Of a stretch of DNA of 64,000 nt, positions 1 through 8,945 are shown one piece after another (position 1 is the first letter of the stretch; every line of letters starts with the position of its first letter). The notes under the pieces were generated by a model. That model searched no databases, was not told the DNA's origin, and worked only from the letters and a program-made list of their open reading frames with translations. The translations under genes and the position numbers were made by a program. Origin of the DNA: Maribellus comscasis (GTDB lineage Bacteria; Bacteroidota; Bacteroidia; Bacteroidales; Prolixibacteraceae). The stretch is from contig NZ_CP046401.1 of NCBI RefSeq assembly GCF_009762775.1, positions 682,001-746,000 on the forward strand, given 5' to 3'.

Positions 1-1
1 T

Positions 2-1432
2 GTGGAAATGACCGGATTTCCAGGTACTCCAACCAAAGACAATCTTAAGAGAATTGTTGTGCACTCTTCGCTGCAAGAGGCGGGGAAATTCATCTGTTCC
101 GATGAGCGATTGAACCGTCTGCACCAAACTGCCTTATGGACAGAAAAAAGCAACCTACACAGCATTCCCACTGATTGTCCGCACCGTGAAAGATGCGGCT
201 GGCTCGGCGATGCTTTTCTTACTTCCGACATGACAATGTACAATTTTGATGCAGCTACCTTTTGGTCGAAATTTCTCGACGACATTGAGACTTCACGCAG
301 AGGCGGAATTCCGGATAATATTGTACCGGGAAGAAGAAGCGGAGGCAAAAATCCTGATTGGGGAGCAGCCTATATCCAGTTAACCTGGAATATGTTTCTG
401 TATTATGGCGATAAATCAGTGATTTCAAAACATTACGACGGAATGACATTTTTTATAAATCATCTGCAACAAACAGCTAAAGAAAATATAATTTACAACG
501 GGATTGGCAGCCTGTTTTCTCCCAACCGGATAACACCACAAGAAACCCCCATCGCATTTACGTCAACCATGCTCTACTATTTCTGCGCTGATGTGATGTC
601 CCAAATGTCAAAAGCCATTGAAAAAGACAGTGAAGCTGAGAAATTTGCTTTACTGGCGACGCAAATAAAAAACTCATTTAACAACAAATTTTATAATAAA
701 GAGAAAAAAACATACGTAGGACAGGAAAAAAATGTTTTGGCTCTCGCATTCAATCTAGTACCGCAAGAAGACAAACAAGCTGTCGCCAATAATTTGAACA
801 AAGACATTATCGAAAATGAGAATTATCATGTGTCCACCGGCATATTTGGGAGCAGATATATTTATGAAATTTTAGCACAATTTGGATTTGAAGAAACAGT
901 CAAAAAAATATTACATTCCGACACTTTCCCCAGCTACGGATATTTATTTTCGCGGGGAGCAACCACATTCTGGGAAAATTGGGGTGAATTAAAATTTGAA
1001 GACAGACCGGGAATAAATGGTGACGAGCGTTCAAAAAACCACCCATTTCAGGGAGGTTTTGACGCGTGGTTTTACAATGGAGTTGCAGGAATTAAACCCG
1101 ACCCTGAGAATCCCGGATTCAAACACATCATCTTCCACCCCCAGTTAACGAACATTTTAGATTCCGCTAAAGCAACCTACTACTCCATACATGGACCGAT
1201 TTCCAGCAGTTGGCAGAACACAGGCAACGAATTTAAATGGTTCGTTTCTGTTCCGGCAAATACAACGGCAACGATATGCATTCCTGCTGACAAACAAGAT
1301 TTAATTTTCAAAAACGGAAAGCCTATAAAAGAACTGAAACAGCTCCAAAACGAAACCCATTTTTGCGCTTACGAATTGGGGGCTGGCGAATATTCATTTA
1401 AAGTAAAGAAGAATTCTTATACCAAAAAATAA
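2..1432 (+). CDS. Alpha-L-rhamnosidase, GH78, 5' end missing
   Basis: C-terminal part (476 residues visible) of an inverting alpha-L-rhamnosidase that removes terminal L-rhamnose from polysaccharides or glycosides. The (alpha/alpha)6-barrel shows the family signature DCPHRERCGWLGDA (visible residues 58-71), which carries the general-acid region, and GATTFWENWGEL (319-330), which carries the second catalytic glutamate region. The end is a small beta-sandwich, as usual in GH78. Family members run to about 900-1,000 residues and the reading frame is open to the window edge, so the GTG at base 2 is not a real start; signal peptide and N-terminal sugar-binding domains must lie upstream. It is followed after 46 bases by a GH106-type gene on the same strand, so it is probably part of a rhamnose-release operon. 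Family assignment is secure; the substrate is not known. Confidence 0.9.
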   Translation: MEMTGFPGTPTKDNLKRIVVHSSLQEAGKFICSDERLNRLHQTALWTEKSNLHSIPTDCPHRERCGWLGDAFLTSDMTMYNFDAATFWSKFLDDIETSRRGGIPDNIVPGRRSGGKNPDWGAAYIQLTWNMFLYYGDKSVISKHYDGMTFFINHLQQTAKENIIYNGIGSLFSPNRITPQETPIAFTSTMLYYFCADVMSQMSKAIEKDSEAEKFALLATQIKNSFNNKFYNKEKKTYVGQEKNVLALAFNLVPQEDKQAVANNLNKDIIENENYHVSTGIFGSRYIYEILAQFGFEETVKKILHSDTFPSYGYLFSRGATTFWENWGELKFEDRPGINGDERSKNHPFQGGFDAWFYNGVAGIKPDPENPGFKHIIFHPQLTNILDSAKATYYSIHGPISSSWQNTGNEFKWFVSVPANTTATICIPADKQDLIFKNGKPIKELKQLQNETHFCAYELGAGEYSFKVKKNSYTKK

Positions 1433-1478
1433 AATAATTTATACATTCATAAATCTGAACAACTAAAACTAACAAACC

Positions 1479-4400
1479 ATGAAACAAAAGGTACGTCATC
1501 TGAAACTTTTCAGTACTAATTTAAAAGTCTATTTCATCGGAATAATTCTGGCCATATTAACCTGTTATGGCTGCGCAAATAAGGAGAAGAAGTCTTCTGA
1601 AGGAACACAGGCGATAAACATTTCTCAAAACGACTTTCATTCCGTTCCTGCGGAATTCAAACCCTGGGTTTATTATTGGTGGCTTAAAGGAAATGTAACC
1701 GAAGAACAGATTACGCATGATTTGGAAGAGATGCAAAAAAAAGGCATTGGAGGATTTTTGCTGTTCGATTCCCGAGGTTATTGGGATTCTTACGATGGGA
1801 GGACAGGGCACATTCCGGTTCCGCTCCACATAAAATATGAATTTATGAGTCCAGAATGGCGCGAAATGGTTAAATACACCATGCAGGAAGCCAACCGACT
1901 GGGACTCAAAATGAGCATCAACATTGCCAATACAGGCGGTTCTCTTCGTGGTCCCTGGGACATGAAAGAAGACGGCCCGAAACAGTTGATCTGGACTTCA
2001 AAAACCGTTTCCGGTTCAAGCAAAATATCACTTCCCATAGAAATTCCTTCCGACCAAAAATATTTTCAGGATGTTGCATTGATGGCCGTAAAAATAAAAT
2101 CAAATGGGAAACCTTCTAATAAAAGCGGGGATCTAAATACAAACTGGAAAACCGTATCTACACCATCTGAAGATGCACCGGTTGCAGGCGAAATGATTAA
2201 TCTTGCTGAAAAAATCGACAATGGCACTCTGCAATGGGATGCTCCCGAAGGGGAATGGCAAATCTTACGTTTTGGATTCCATGTTATCGGAGAAGAAGGC
2301 AGTGTAGATATTTTAAATACCGAGGCCGTAACAAAATATTTTCATTTAATGGGTTCTGAAATTCTGAAAGATGCGGGTCCGCTGGCAGGAGTCACTTTAA
2401 CCCATTTTTACAATGTAAGCTGGGAGGGCGGAGAGCCTGACTGGAGTGTAAATTTCGAAAACGATTTTAAAAAATACCGTGGCTACGACATCCAACAATA
2501 CATGCCCATCCTGGCCGGAATGTCGTCGGAAGACAATAAGGTAAACGAGCGTTTTATGCGCGATTATTTAACAACTGTTAGCGACTGTTTTAAACACAAT
2601 TGTTATGAAACCATTGGAGAACTTTGTCATGCACAAGGAATGGAATGGCATTCTGAAGATGGCGGTCCATGGCCTCGCGAAGCTCCGATGTTTAAAGAAG
2701 CCGACCAATTAACATTCTGGGGCAGAAATGATATGGCTCAGGGTGAATTCTGGTGTTCCGGCACCGATGATTTACATACAAAATCGAATGTTCGATATAC
2801 CGCAATGGCAGGACATATTTATGAACATCCGCTGATTGCAGTTGAAGCTTTTACCCACATGGGGCGGCACTGGACCAAATACCCGGCCTATTTAAAACCC
2901 TTTGCCGATGTTAATTTAATCGATGGGGCAAACTTTTTTATCTGGCATACATTCACAGCTTCGCCATTGGAAGTTGGGAAACCCGGTTATGAATATTTTG
3001 CCGGCACACACATCAACACAAACATTACCTGGTGGAACGAAGCCAGCAGTATTTTCGATTATCTTGGAAGATGCCAGTATATGCTCCGCAAAGGGAATTT
3101 TGTTGCTGATGTATGTTGTTATGTCAGCGATAAAAACTATGTAAGATGGGGACGGGGCGAAAAATGGAACCCAAACTCATCGCTTGCTCCGGTGGAAGGT
3201 TTCACCTATGATCTTTTAAGTTCTGAGGTACTTGTTAACCGCTTATCGGTGAAAGATGGCCGACTTGTACTTCCAGACGGAATGAGTTATAAAATGCTGG
3301 TTATCGATCTCGAAGAACCCGAAATTCCTGTTCCTGTTCTGAAAAAAATTGATGAACTGATAAACGAAGGGGCAACCATTGTTCTGGGAGAAACAAAACC
3401 GCAAAATGCGCCCGGCATCTACAACTATCCCGAAAGCGACAAGGAAATCAGCGACATCGCCGATAAACTTTGGATACCAACGTCCGGGCAAATACAGGTT
3501 CGTAAAATGGGAAAAGGGAAAGTTTATACCGGAACAAACATGGAAGAGATACTGAAAGGCAACCAAATCCTTCCTGACTTTGAAGGGCCGTTCGAGTATA
3601 TTCACCGGGCAGGAGGCAATCTCGACATTTATTTTGTTTCCGGTGAAGGAAAAGCCGGGTGTACTTTTCGTGTAAAAGATAAAAAACCAGAGATTTGGAA
3701 TCCTCTAAGCACTGAAGTTACTGAAGCTGCCAGCTACAAATCAACAGACGATGGCAGAACAAGCATCGTAATTGATCTTCCCAAAAATGGTTCTGCGTTT
3801 ATCGTATTCAGGGAAGAGGCAGAAAAGAATCATTTTGTTTCCATTGAAGGTCCGGAATATCCGGAAACGAAGGAGAAAAAAGAAGGGTCTTCTCAATTTG
3901 TATTCTGGAAAAACGGTGATTACAACTTTACAACAGCTAATGGAAATACAAAAAATATAACGGCAACGGTTCCTCTTTCTGCTGAAATATCAGGAGCATG
4001 GAATGTAACATTTAATCCGGCAACCGAAGCTTTACCTTTTGAAGCTGAATTTTCTAAACTTACGCTTTGGAATGAAAATACCGATGCCGCAATAAAATAT
4101 TTTTCAGGGACAGCTGCATACACAAATGCTTTTACTTTAACTGCGGAGCAGGCAGGAAGTCCTGCCCTTTTACAATTGGGAGAAGTCCACGATATCGCGC
4201 ACGTATGGATTAATGAAAAAGATATAGGAATCGTTTGGACTGCTCCGTGGTCGGTTGATCTTACCGGAGTGCTAAACGAAGGTCAAAACCAAATCAAAAT
4301 TGAAGTTACCAACTGCTGGGCAAACCGATTGATTGGCGATGCCGGGCTGCCGGAAAGTCAATGGACAACCAAAACCAACGTTCGCCGCGTTCCGGATCGC

Positions 4401-4517
4401 TCTGAATATAAAGCCGGCCACCAGGCATTTTCTGCAAAAGATGAACTTATGACTTCTGGTTTAGTAGGCCCCGTAGCAATTGTGTTTGGAAAGGAAGAAT
4501 CCGTTGCATTAAAATAA
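1479..4517 (+). CDS. GH106-type alpha-L-rhamnosidase, probable lipoprotein
   Basis: A 1,012-residue exported glycoside hydrolase of the GH106 (alpha-L-rhamnosidase) type. The N-terminus is a hydrophobic leader ending in a cysteine near residue 32 (CYGC), a weak lipobox that suggests a lipoprotein. The mature protein opens with the typical PWVYYWWLKGNVT segment and a TIM-barrel start (LEEMQKKGIGGFLLFD). HSEDGGPW near residue 390 and VEAFTHMG about 60 residues later match SEAGGP and EEAFTS in the paralogue at 5957-8944, so these acidic sites are conserved. The last ~150 residues form a GH2-like sugar-binding sandwich (WINEKDIGIVWTAPW). It lies in the same operon as GH78, a sulfatase and an esterase. 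Rhamnose is inferred from the family; the linkage cannot be read from sequence. Confidence 0.85.
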   Translation: MKQKVRHLKLFSTNLKVYFIGIILAILTCYGCANKEKKSSEGTQAINISQNDFHSVPAEFKPWVYYWWLKGNVTEEQITHDLEEMQKKGIGGFLLFDSRGYWDSYDGRTGHIPVPLHIKYEFMSPEWREMVKYTMQEANRLGLKMSINIANTGGSLRGPWDMKEDGPKQLIWTSKTVSGSSKISLPIEIPSDQKYFQDVALMAVKIKSNGKPSNKSGDLNTNWKTVSTPSEDAPVAGEMINLAEKIDNGTLQWDAPEGEWQILRFGFHVIGEEGSVDILNTEAVTKYFHLMGSEILKDAGPLAGVTLTHFYNVSWEGGEPDWSVNFENDFKKYRGYDIQQYMPILAGMSSEDNKVNERFMRDYLTTVSDCFKHNCYETIGELCHAQGMEWHSEDGGPWPREAPMFKEADQLTFWGRNDMAQGEFWCSGTDDLHTKSNVRYTAMAGHIYEHPLIAVEAFTHMGRHWTKYPAYLKPFADVNLIDGANFFIWHTFTASPLEVGKPGYEYFAGTHINTNITWWNEASSIFDYLGRCQYMLRKGNFVADVCCYVSDKNYVRWGRGEKWNPNSSLAPVEGFTYDLLSSEVLVNRLSVKDGRLVLPDGMSYKMLVIDLEEPEIPVPVLKKIDELINEGATIVLGETKPQNAPGIYNYPESDKEISDIADKLWIPTSGQIQVRKMGKGKVYTGTNMEEILKGNQILPDFEGPFEYIHRAGGNLDIYFVSGEGKAGCTFRVKDKKPEIWNPLSTEVTEAASYKSTDDGRTSIVIDLPKNGSAFIVFREEAEKNHFVSIEGPEYPETKEKKEGSSQFVFWKNGDYNFTTANGNTKNITATVPLSAEISGAWNVTFNPATEALPFEAEFSKLTLWNENTDAAIKYFSGTAAYTNAFTLTAEQAGSPALLQLGEVHDIAHVWINEKDIGIVWTAPWSVDLTGVLNEGQNQIKIEVTNCWANRLIGDAGLPESQWTTKTNVRRVPDRSEYKAGHQAFSAKDELMTSGLVGPVAIVFGKEESVALK

Positions 4518-4541
4518 TTCATTTTTAGAGCTTGCCCTGTC

Positions 4542-5915
4542 ATGAAAAAGCTAAAGCTGATAATTGCCATTTTTGTTTTTTTCCCTTTGCTACTCCAAGC
4601 ACAGGAAAGACCCAATATTATCTTTATACTGGCCGACGATCTTGGATACATAGATTTAGGTTGCTATGGTAATCCGTTTAATGAAACACCTGTTTTAGAT
4701 CAACTTGCCAAAAACGGCATGTCATTCACACAAGCTTACGCCCATCCGGCCTGTAGTCCTTCAAGAGCTGCTCTCATGACGGGTAAACATCCGGCCAGGT
4801 TACAAATCACCACAGCTTTGGGTCTTGACAGACAAGAGCCAAATTCTCCTGTAGTTGTGCCCAAAACGGTAGAAAACCTCCCCTCTTCCGAAATAACATT
4901 GGCTGAAATTTTAAAAAGAAACGGGTACAATACCGGCATGGTTGGAAAGTGGCATTTGGGGGATACGGATAAAACAGGAGCTTTTGCCCAGGGATTCGAT
5001 TACAACAGGGTTATTAGTAAAAATGCACTGGATTATTACAATTACGGAATATCAAGTAACGGAAAAACTATTTTTGAAGACAACGGTTCGGAATACCTCA
5101 CGGATAAACTTACCGACTATGCTGTTGAATTTATCCAAACACAGCAAAAAGAACATCCTTTCTTTTTGTATCTCGCATACTCTGCTCCTCATCTTTTAAT
5201 CATTCCGAAAGCAGAAAAAGTGAGCAAGTACATGTGGAAATACAACAAGTTTGAGGGAAAATATAACCCGTATTATGCCACAATGGTTGAAAGTTTGGAT
5301 GATGGGATTGGAAAGATCATTAAAGAACTGGAACGCCTAAAACTGGACGAAAATACCTTGATAATTTTTATGTCAGACAATGGCGGTATCGGAATGGATC
5401 AAATAGCCTACCGCCCGACAACGATGGAACCATTACGAAAATGGAAAGGCCATGTGTACGAAGGAGGTATCCGCGTTCCGTTAATTATGTTCTGGAAAAA
5501 TAAAATAAAAGCGGATTCAAAAAATGAAAACTATGTCATTATCCAGGATTTTGTACCCACCATTATGGAGCTAATTGGAGATAAAGCGATTCCTTCCAAC
5601 GTAGATGGGAAAAGTATTCTTTCCACAATGTACAATCCGGCTGCCAAATTTGAAAGAGGTCCTGTTTATTTTCATTTTCCTCATTTTAGCGGACAAGGCG
5701 GAAGACCGGCCGGGGCCGTGCGTGATGGAGCATGGAAACTGGTAGAAAATTATGAAACGGGAGAAACAGAACTTTTCAATTTAGACGAAGATATTTCGGA
5801 AAGCAATGATTTTAAATCTGAAAACCCCAAAAAGGCAAAAGAGCTTTTCAGTATGCTAAAAAAATGGCAAAATGAAATTGACGCAAAAATGCCCGTAAAA
5901 AAAGACAAGCAATAA
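4542..5915 (+). CDS. Exported S1-family sulfatase, formylglycine type
   Basis: A 457-residue arylsulfatase-like enzyme that hydrolyses sulfate esters, probably on a sugar. A signal peptide (residues 1-20, cut after LQA) precedes NIIFILADDLG, whose paired aspartates bind the calcium ion. Cys71 in CSPSR is the residue converted to formylglycine by a separate maturase; the CxPSR form is suited to aerobic FGE or anaerobic anSME maturation, and neither enzyme is in this window. GMVGKWHLG (about 133-141) and FMSDNGG supply further active-site residues. It sits 24 bases after one GH106-type gene and 41 bases before another, so it most likely desulfates the same rhamnose-containing glycan. The sulfatase subfamily and sulfate position cannot be determined from sequence alone. 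Confidence 0.93.
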   Translation: MKKLKLIIAIFVFFPLLLQAQERPNIIFILADDLGYIDLGCYGNPFNETPVLDQLAKNGMSFTQAYAHPACSPSRAALMTGKHPARLQITTALGLDRQEPNSPVVVPKTVENLPSSEITLAEILKRNGYNTGMVGKWHLGDTDKTGAFAQGFDYNRVISKNALDYYNYGISSNGKTIFEDNGSEYLTDKLTDYAVEFIQTQQKEHPFFLYLAYSAPHLLIIPKAEKVSKYMWKYNKFEGKYNPYYATMVESLDDGIGKIIKELERLKLDENTLIIFMSDNGGIGMDQIAYRPTTMEPLRKWKGHVYEGGIRVPLIMFWKNKIKADSKNENYVIIQDFVPTIMELIGDKAIPSNVDGKSILSTMYNPAAKFERGPVYFHFPHFSGQGGRPAGAVRDGAWKLVENYETGETELFNLDEDISESNDFKSENPKKAKELFSMLKKWQNEIDAKMPVKKDKQ

Positions 5916-5956
5916 GTCTTAAAACCATATCGATAATTTAAAACGAATACCTCATT

Positions 5957-8944
5957 ATGAAAATATATTTTGTAACAATAATAGTCCTCTTCATTGGATT
6001 TGCCGGTGTACCGGCAAATGGACAAAACAGTGACGACTACCAAAATATTAAAAATAGTTTTCTCAATCCGCCACAGTCGGCTCGTCCAAAAGTATACTGG
6101 TGGTGTCTTAACGGAAACATTGATACCGTGCGCGCCAAACAAGAACTCCATGCGATGAAAGATGCCGGAATTGCAGGTTTTGATTTCTTTGAAATTGGTG
6201 TTCCGCCTTCAGATACGATGATTCCGGGAGGACCGGCATTTATGAGCGACCAATCTCTTCAGTTAATAAAATTTGCGGTGGATGAAGCCGGGAAACTCGG
6301 ATTAACAGTTGGATTAAACCTGGCCAGCAGCTGGAATGCGGGAGGAAACTGGGTAAAACCTGAACATGGAGGAAAATCGCTGTATTCCTCAAAAATCAGT
6401 ATAAAAGGAAACGCTCAAGCTCAAAAAATAAAACTTCCCTTTCCTGAAATTTCATTTCCCAAAGAATCACTTATTGGAGGGAACGGCGAGACGTTGATAC
6501 CATTCAGCAAAAATGGCAGGCCTGAATATTACGAAGAAATAGCTGTCCTTGCCATTCCTTCCGCAATTGAAGAAGGCAAACTCGACACAGCAAATATTAT
6601 TGATCTTACCCGGTTTTTCAATCCTGAAACAGACGAGCTTAATTGGAAAGCTCCGGCAGGAGACTGGGAAATATGCCGATATGTTTGTTCCAATTCAGGC
6701 CAGCAGGTAGTTCGTCCCAGCCCGTTTTCTGCGGGTTTAACCATCGACCATTTCGACTCCACAGCCGTGGAAACACACCTCATGTATATTATCAACCGGC
6801 TGCTGCCTGTTCTAGGAGACTTCCGAAAAACAGCGTTAAAAAGCTTCTACCTTGCCAGTTACGAAGCCCGAGGTTTTGTATGGACGTCAACATTACCAGA
6901 GGAATTTAAAAAAGTAAACGGTTATGACATTAGAAAATTTATTCCGTCGCTTTTTGAGCCTGAACGATTTAAAAACGAAACCGCCGAAAAAATCCAGACT
7001 GATTTCAAAAAAACGTTGTCAGAATTAATGATCAATAATTTGTATAAAAAATCAAAAGAAGTTTGTAACCGTTACGGTTTAAAAATAAACAGCGAGGCGG
7101 GCGGCCCTGGCTATCCGCTTTATAACGGGCCTGCCGAACCGTTAAAGGCACAAGGCTCAATTGATATTCCCCGCGGTGAATTCTGGGTTAATCATTCGCG
7201 TTTTTACAAGGATGGAAATGATAGTATTGATATTCTCCGTGTCGTTAAAGAAGCGGCAGCGGCGTCACATATTTATGAAAAAGGGATTGTGGAAGAAGAA
7301 GCATTTACCTCGTTTATGCATTGGCAGGAAGGTCCGTTTGACATGAAACCCTTTGGCGACCGGGCATTTTGTGAGGGAATGAACCGCGTTGTTTTTCACG
7401 GTTTCAGCCACAACATCAGCAATTCAGGTTTCCCCGGATATGTATATCATGCAGGAACGCATTTTAACGACAAGCGGGTTTGGTGGCCAAAAGCAAAACC
7501 TTTTATCGATTATGTTTCAAGAGTTTCTGCCGTTTTTCAGGAAACGAATTTTAAGGCCGACGTACTTTGGTATTACGGAGATAAAGTACCGAATTCTGCG
7601 ACGCCTAAAAACACCCATTTTAAGGTAGGCCCGGGCTACGATTATGAAGTTATTAATACGGAAATTCTACTTGACAAACTTTCGGTAAAAAATGGGAAAC
7701 TGATTTTATCCAATGGCGCTGAATTTAGCTTGCTGGTGTTGGAAGATGAAGGAAATATAAATTCAAAAGTGCTTAAAAAACTGGAAGAACTGGTAAAACA
7801 AGGAGCCGTAATTATCGGCGAGAAACCCGAAAAAGTGGATGATGTTGTCGCAAAAACTGCCAGAAAGAAGTTGCTTAACAATTTATGGAGTAACGCATCA
7901 GGCCTTTCAGAAAATAAACTGCCTTCAAAAGGAAAAATATATTCAGGAATTTCTCCGCTTAAAATGTTACAAACTCTGAATGTTCAGCCCGATATTGATT
8001 ATTCAGAAAATAACTCAGGGGCGATCGATTTTATTCATTTCAGCAAAAACGACCTTGATTTTTATTTTATCCGAAATACACAAAATGAATGGCTTTCCCG
8101 CAATATAAAATTCAGACAGCAGAATAAATCGCCTGAAATCTGGAATCCGGTTTCCGGCGAAATTTTCCCGGCGTCTATTTTTAACCGTTCAGAAGAATAT
8201 GTAAATCTTCCGCTAACTCTCCCTCCTTACGGAGCTTGTTTTGTCGTTTTCAAAAAATCTTCTCTTCCACCAAAATTCACAGCGATTTCAGGAACAACTC
8301 CTCCGCTTTTCGAATACACATCCGAAGGAATTAACTTTTTACAGGAAGGAACTTTTTCATTGGAAGGTTCAGTACAATCGCTTTCTGTTCAGAATAAAAT
8401 TGAAACAAATACAATAGACGGCCCCTGGAATGTTGAGTTTGCCAAAGATTGGGGAGCACCGGAAAAAACCACGTTTCCGAAACTCATTTCATGGACTGAA
8501 TCGCCGATTGAAGGAATAAAATATTATTCGGGAACAGCGACCTACAAAAAAACATTTGAACACGAGGCTAAAACAAAAAAGGGCAATGAAAGTATCTATC
8601 TCTACTTGGGTGAAATATCAAAAGTAGCAGACGTTTGGTTAAATGGGATACACCTTGGAATTAGCTGGGCAAAACCTTATCGTTTCGAGGTGACAAACAT
8701 TATCAAACAAGGAGAAAACACAATTACCATAGAAGTAGCCAACGTGTGGTCGAACCGATTAACAGGCGATGCTATTACCGGACAAAAATTCACAAATACC
8801 AGCATTCGAACAACCATTGTGCCGGCCAAAACGATGGAATCCGGCGACCAAAAACGTTATCCATGGGCTGAAGTACCTCTTATTAAATCGGGGCTGCTGG
8901 GACCCGTGACCATTCAAACCTTTCATCCGGTAACCATAAATTAA
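5957..8944 (+). CDS. GH106-type alpha-L-rhamnosidase, second copy
   Basis: A 995-residue exported GH106-type enzyme, paralogous to the product of 1479-4517 but clearly diverged. The signal peptide (1-22, ending PANGQ) lacks a lipobox, so this copy is probably periplasmic, while its neighbour is probably lipid-anchored. Family hallmarks are RPKVYWWCLNGNID, AGIAGFDFFE, NSEAGGPGYP near residue 376 and EEAFTSFMHW near residue 450. The C-terminal sandwich carries VWLNGIHLGISWAKPY and VANVWSNRLTGDA, matching the paralogue. Two diverged copies in one operon suggest two different rhamnosyl linkages or decorations, which is inference. The next gene begins one base after the stop codon, so translation is probably coupled. 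Confidence 0.85.
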   Translation: MKIYFVTIIVLFIGFAGVPANGQNSDDYQNIKNSFLNPPQSARPKVYWWCLNGNIDTVRAKQELHAMKDAGIAGFDFFEIGVPPSDTMIPGGPAFMSDQSLQLIKFAVDEAGKLGLTVGLNLASSWNAGGNWVKPEHGGKSLYSSKISIKGNAQAQKIKLPFPEISFPKESLIGGNGETLIPFSKNGRPEYYEEIAVLAIPSAIEEGKLDTANIIDLTRFFNPETDELNWKAPAGDWEICRYVCSNSGQQVVRPSPFSAGLTIDHFDSTAVETHLMYIINRLLPVLGDFRKTALKSFYLASYEARGFVWTSTLPEEFKKVNGYDIRKFIPSLFEPERFKNETAEKIQTDFKKTLSELMINNLYKKSKEVCNRYGLKINSEAGGPGYPLYNGPAEPLKAQGSIDIPRGEFWVNHSRFYKDGNDSIDILRVVKEAAAASHIYEKGIVEEEAFTSFMHWQEGPFDMKPFGDRAFCEGMNRVVFHGFSHNISNSGFPGYVYHAGTHFNDKRVWWPKAKPFIDYVSRVSAVFQETNFKADVLWYYGDKVPNSATPKNTHFKVGPGYDYEVINTEILLDKLSVKNGKLILSNGAEFSLLVLEDEGNINSKVLKKLEELVKQGAVIIGEKPEKVDDVVAKTARKKLLNNLWSNASGLSENKLPSKGKIYSGISPLKMLQTLNVQPDIDYSENNSGAIDFIHFSKNDLDFYFIRNTQNEWLSRNIKFRQQNKSPEIWNPVSGEIFPASIFNRSEEYVNLPLTLPPYGACFVVFKKSSLPPKFTAISGTTPPLFEYTSEGINFLQEGTFSLEGSVQSLSVQNKIETNTIDGPWNVEFAKDWGAPEKTTFPKLISWTESPIEGIKYYSGTATYKKTFEHEAKTKKGNESIYLYLGEISKVADVWLNGIHLGISWAKPYRFEVTNIIKQGENTITIEVANVWSNRLTGDAITGQKFTNTSIRTTIVPAKTMESGDQKRYPWAEVPLIKSGLLGPVTIQTFHPVTIN

Positions 8945-8945
8945 A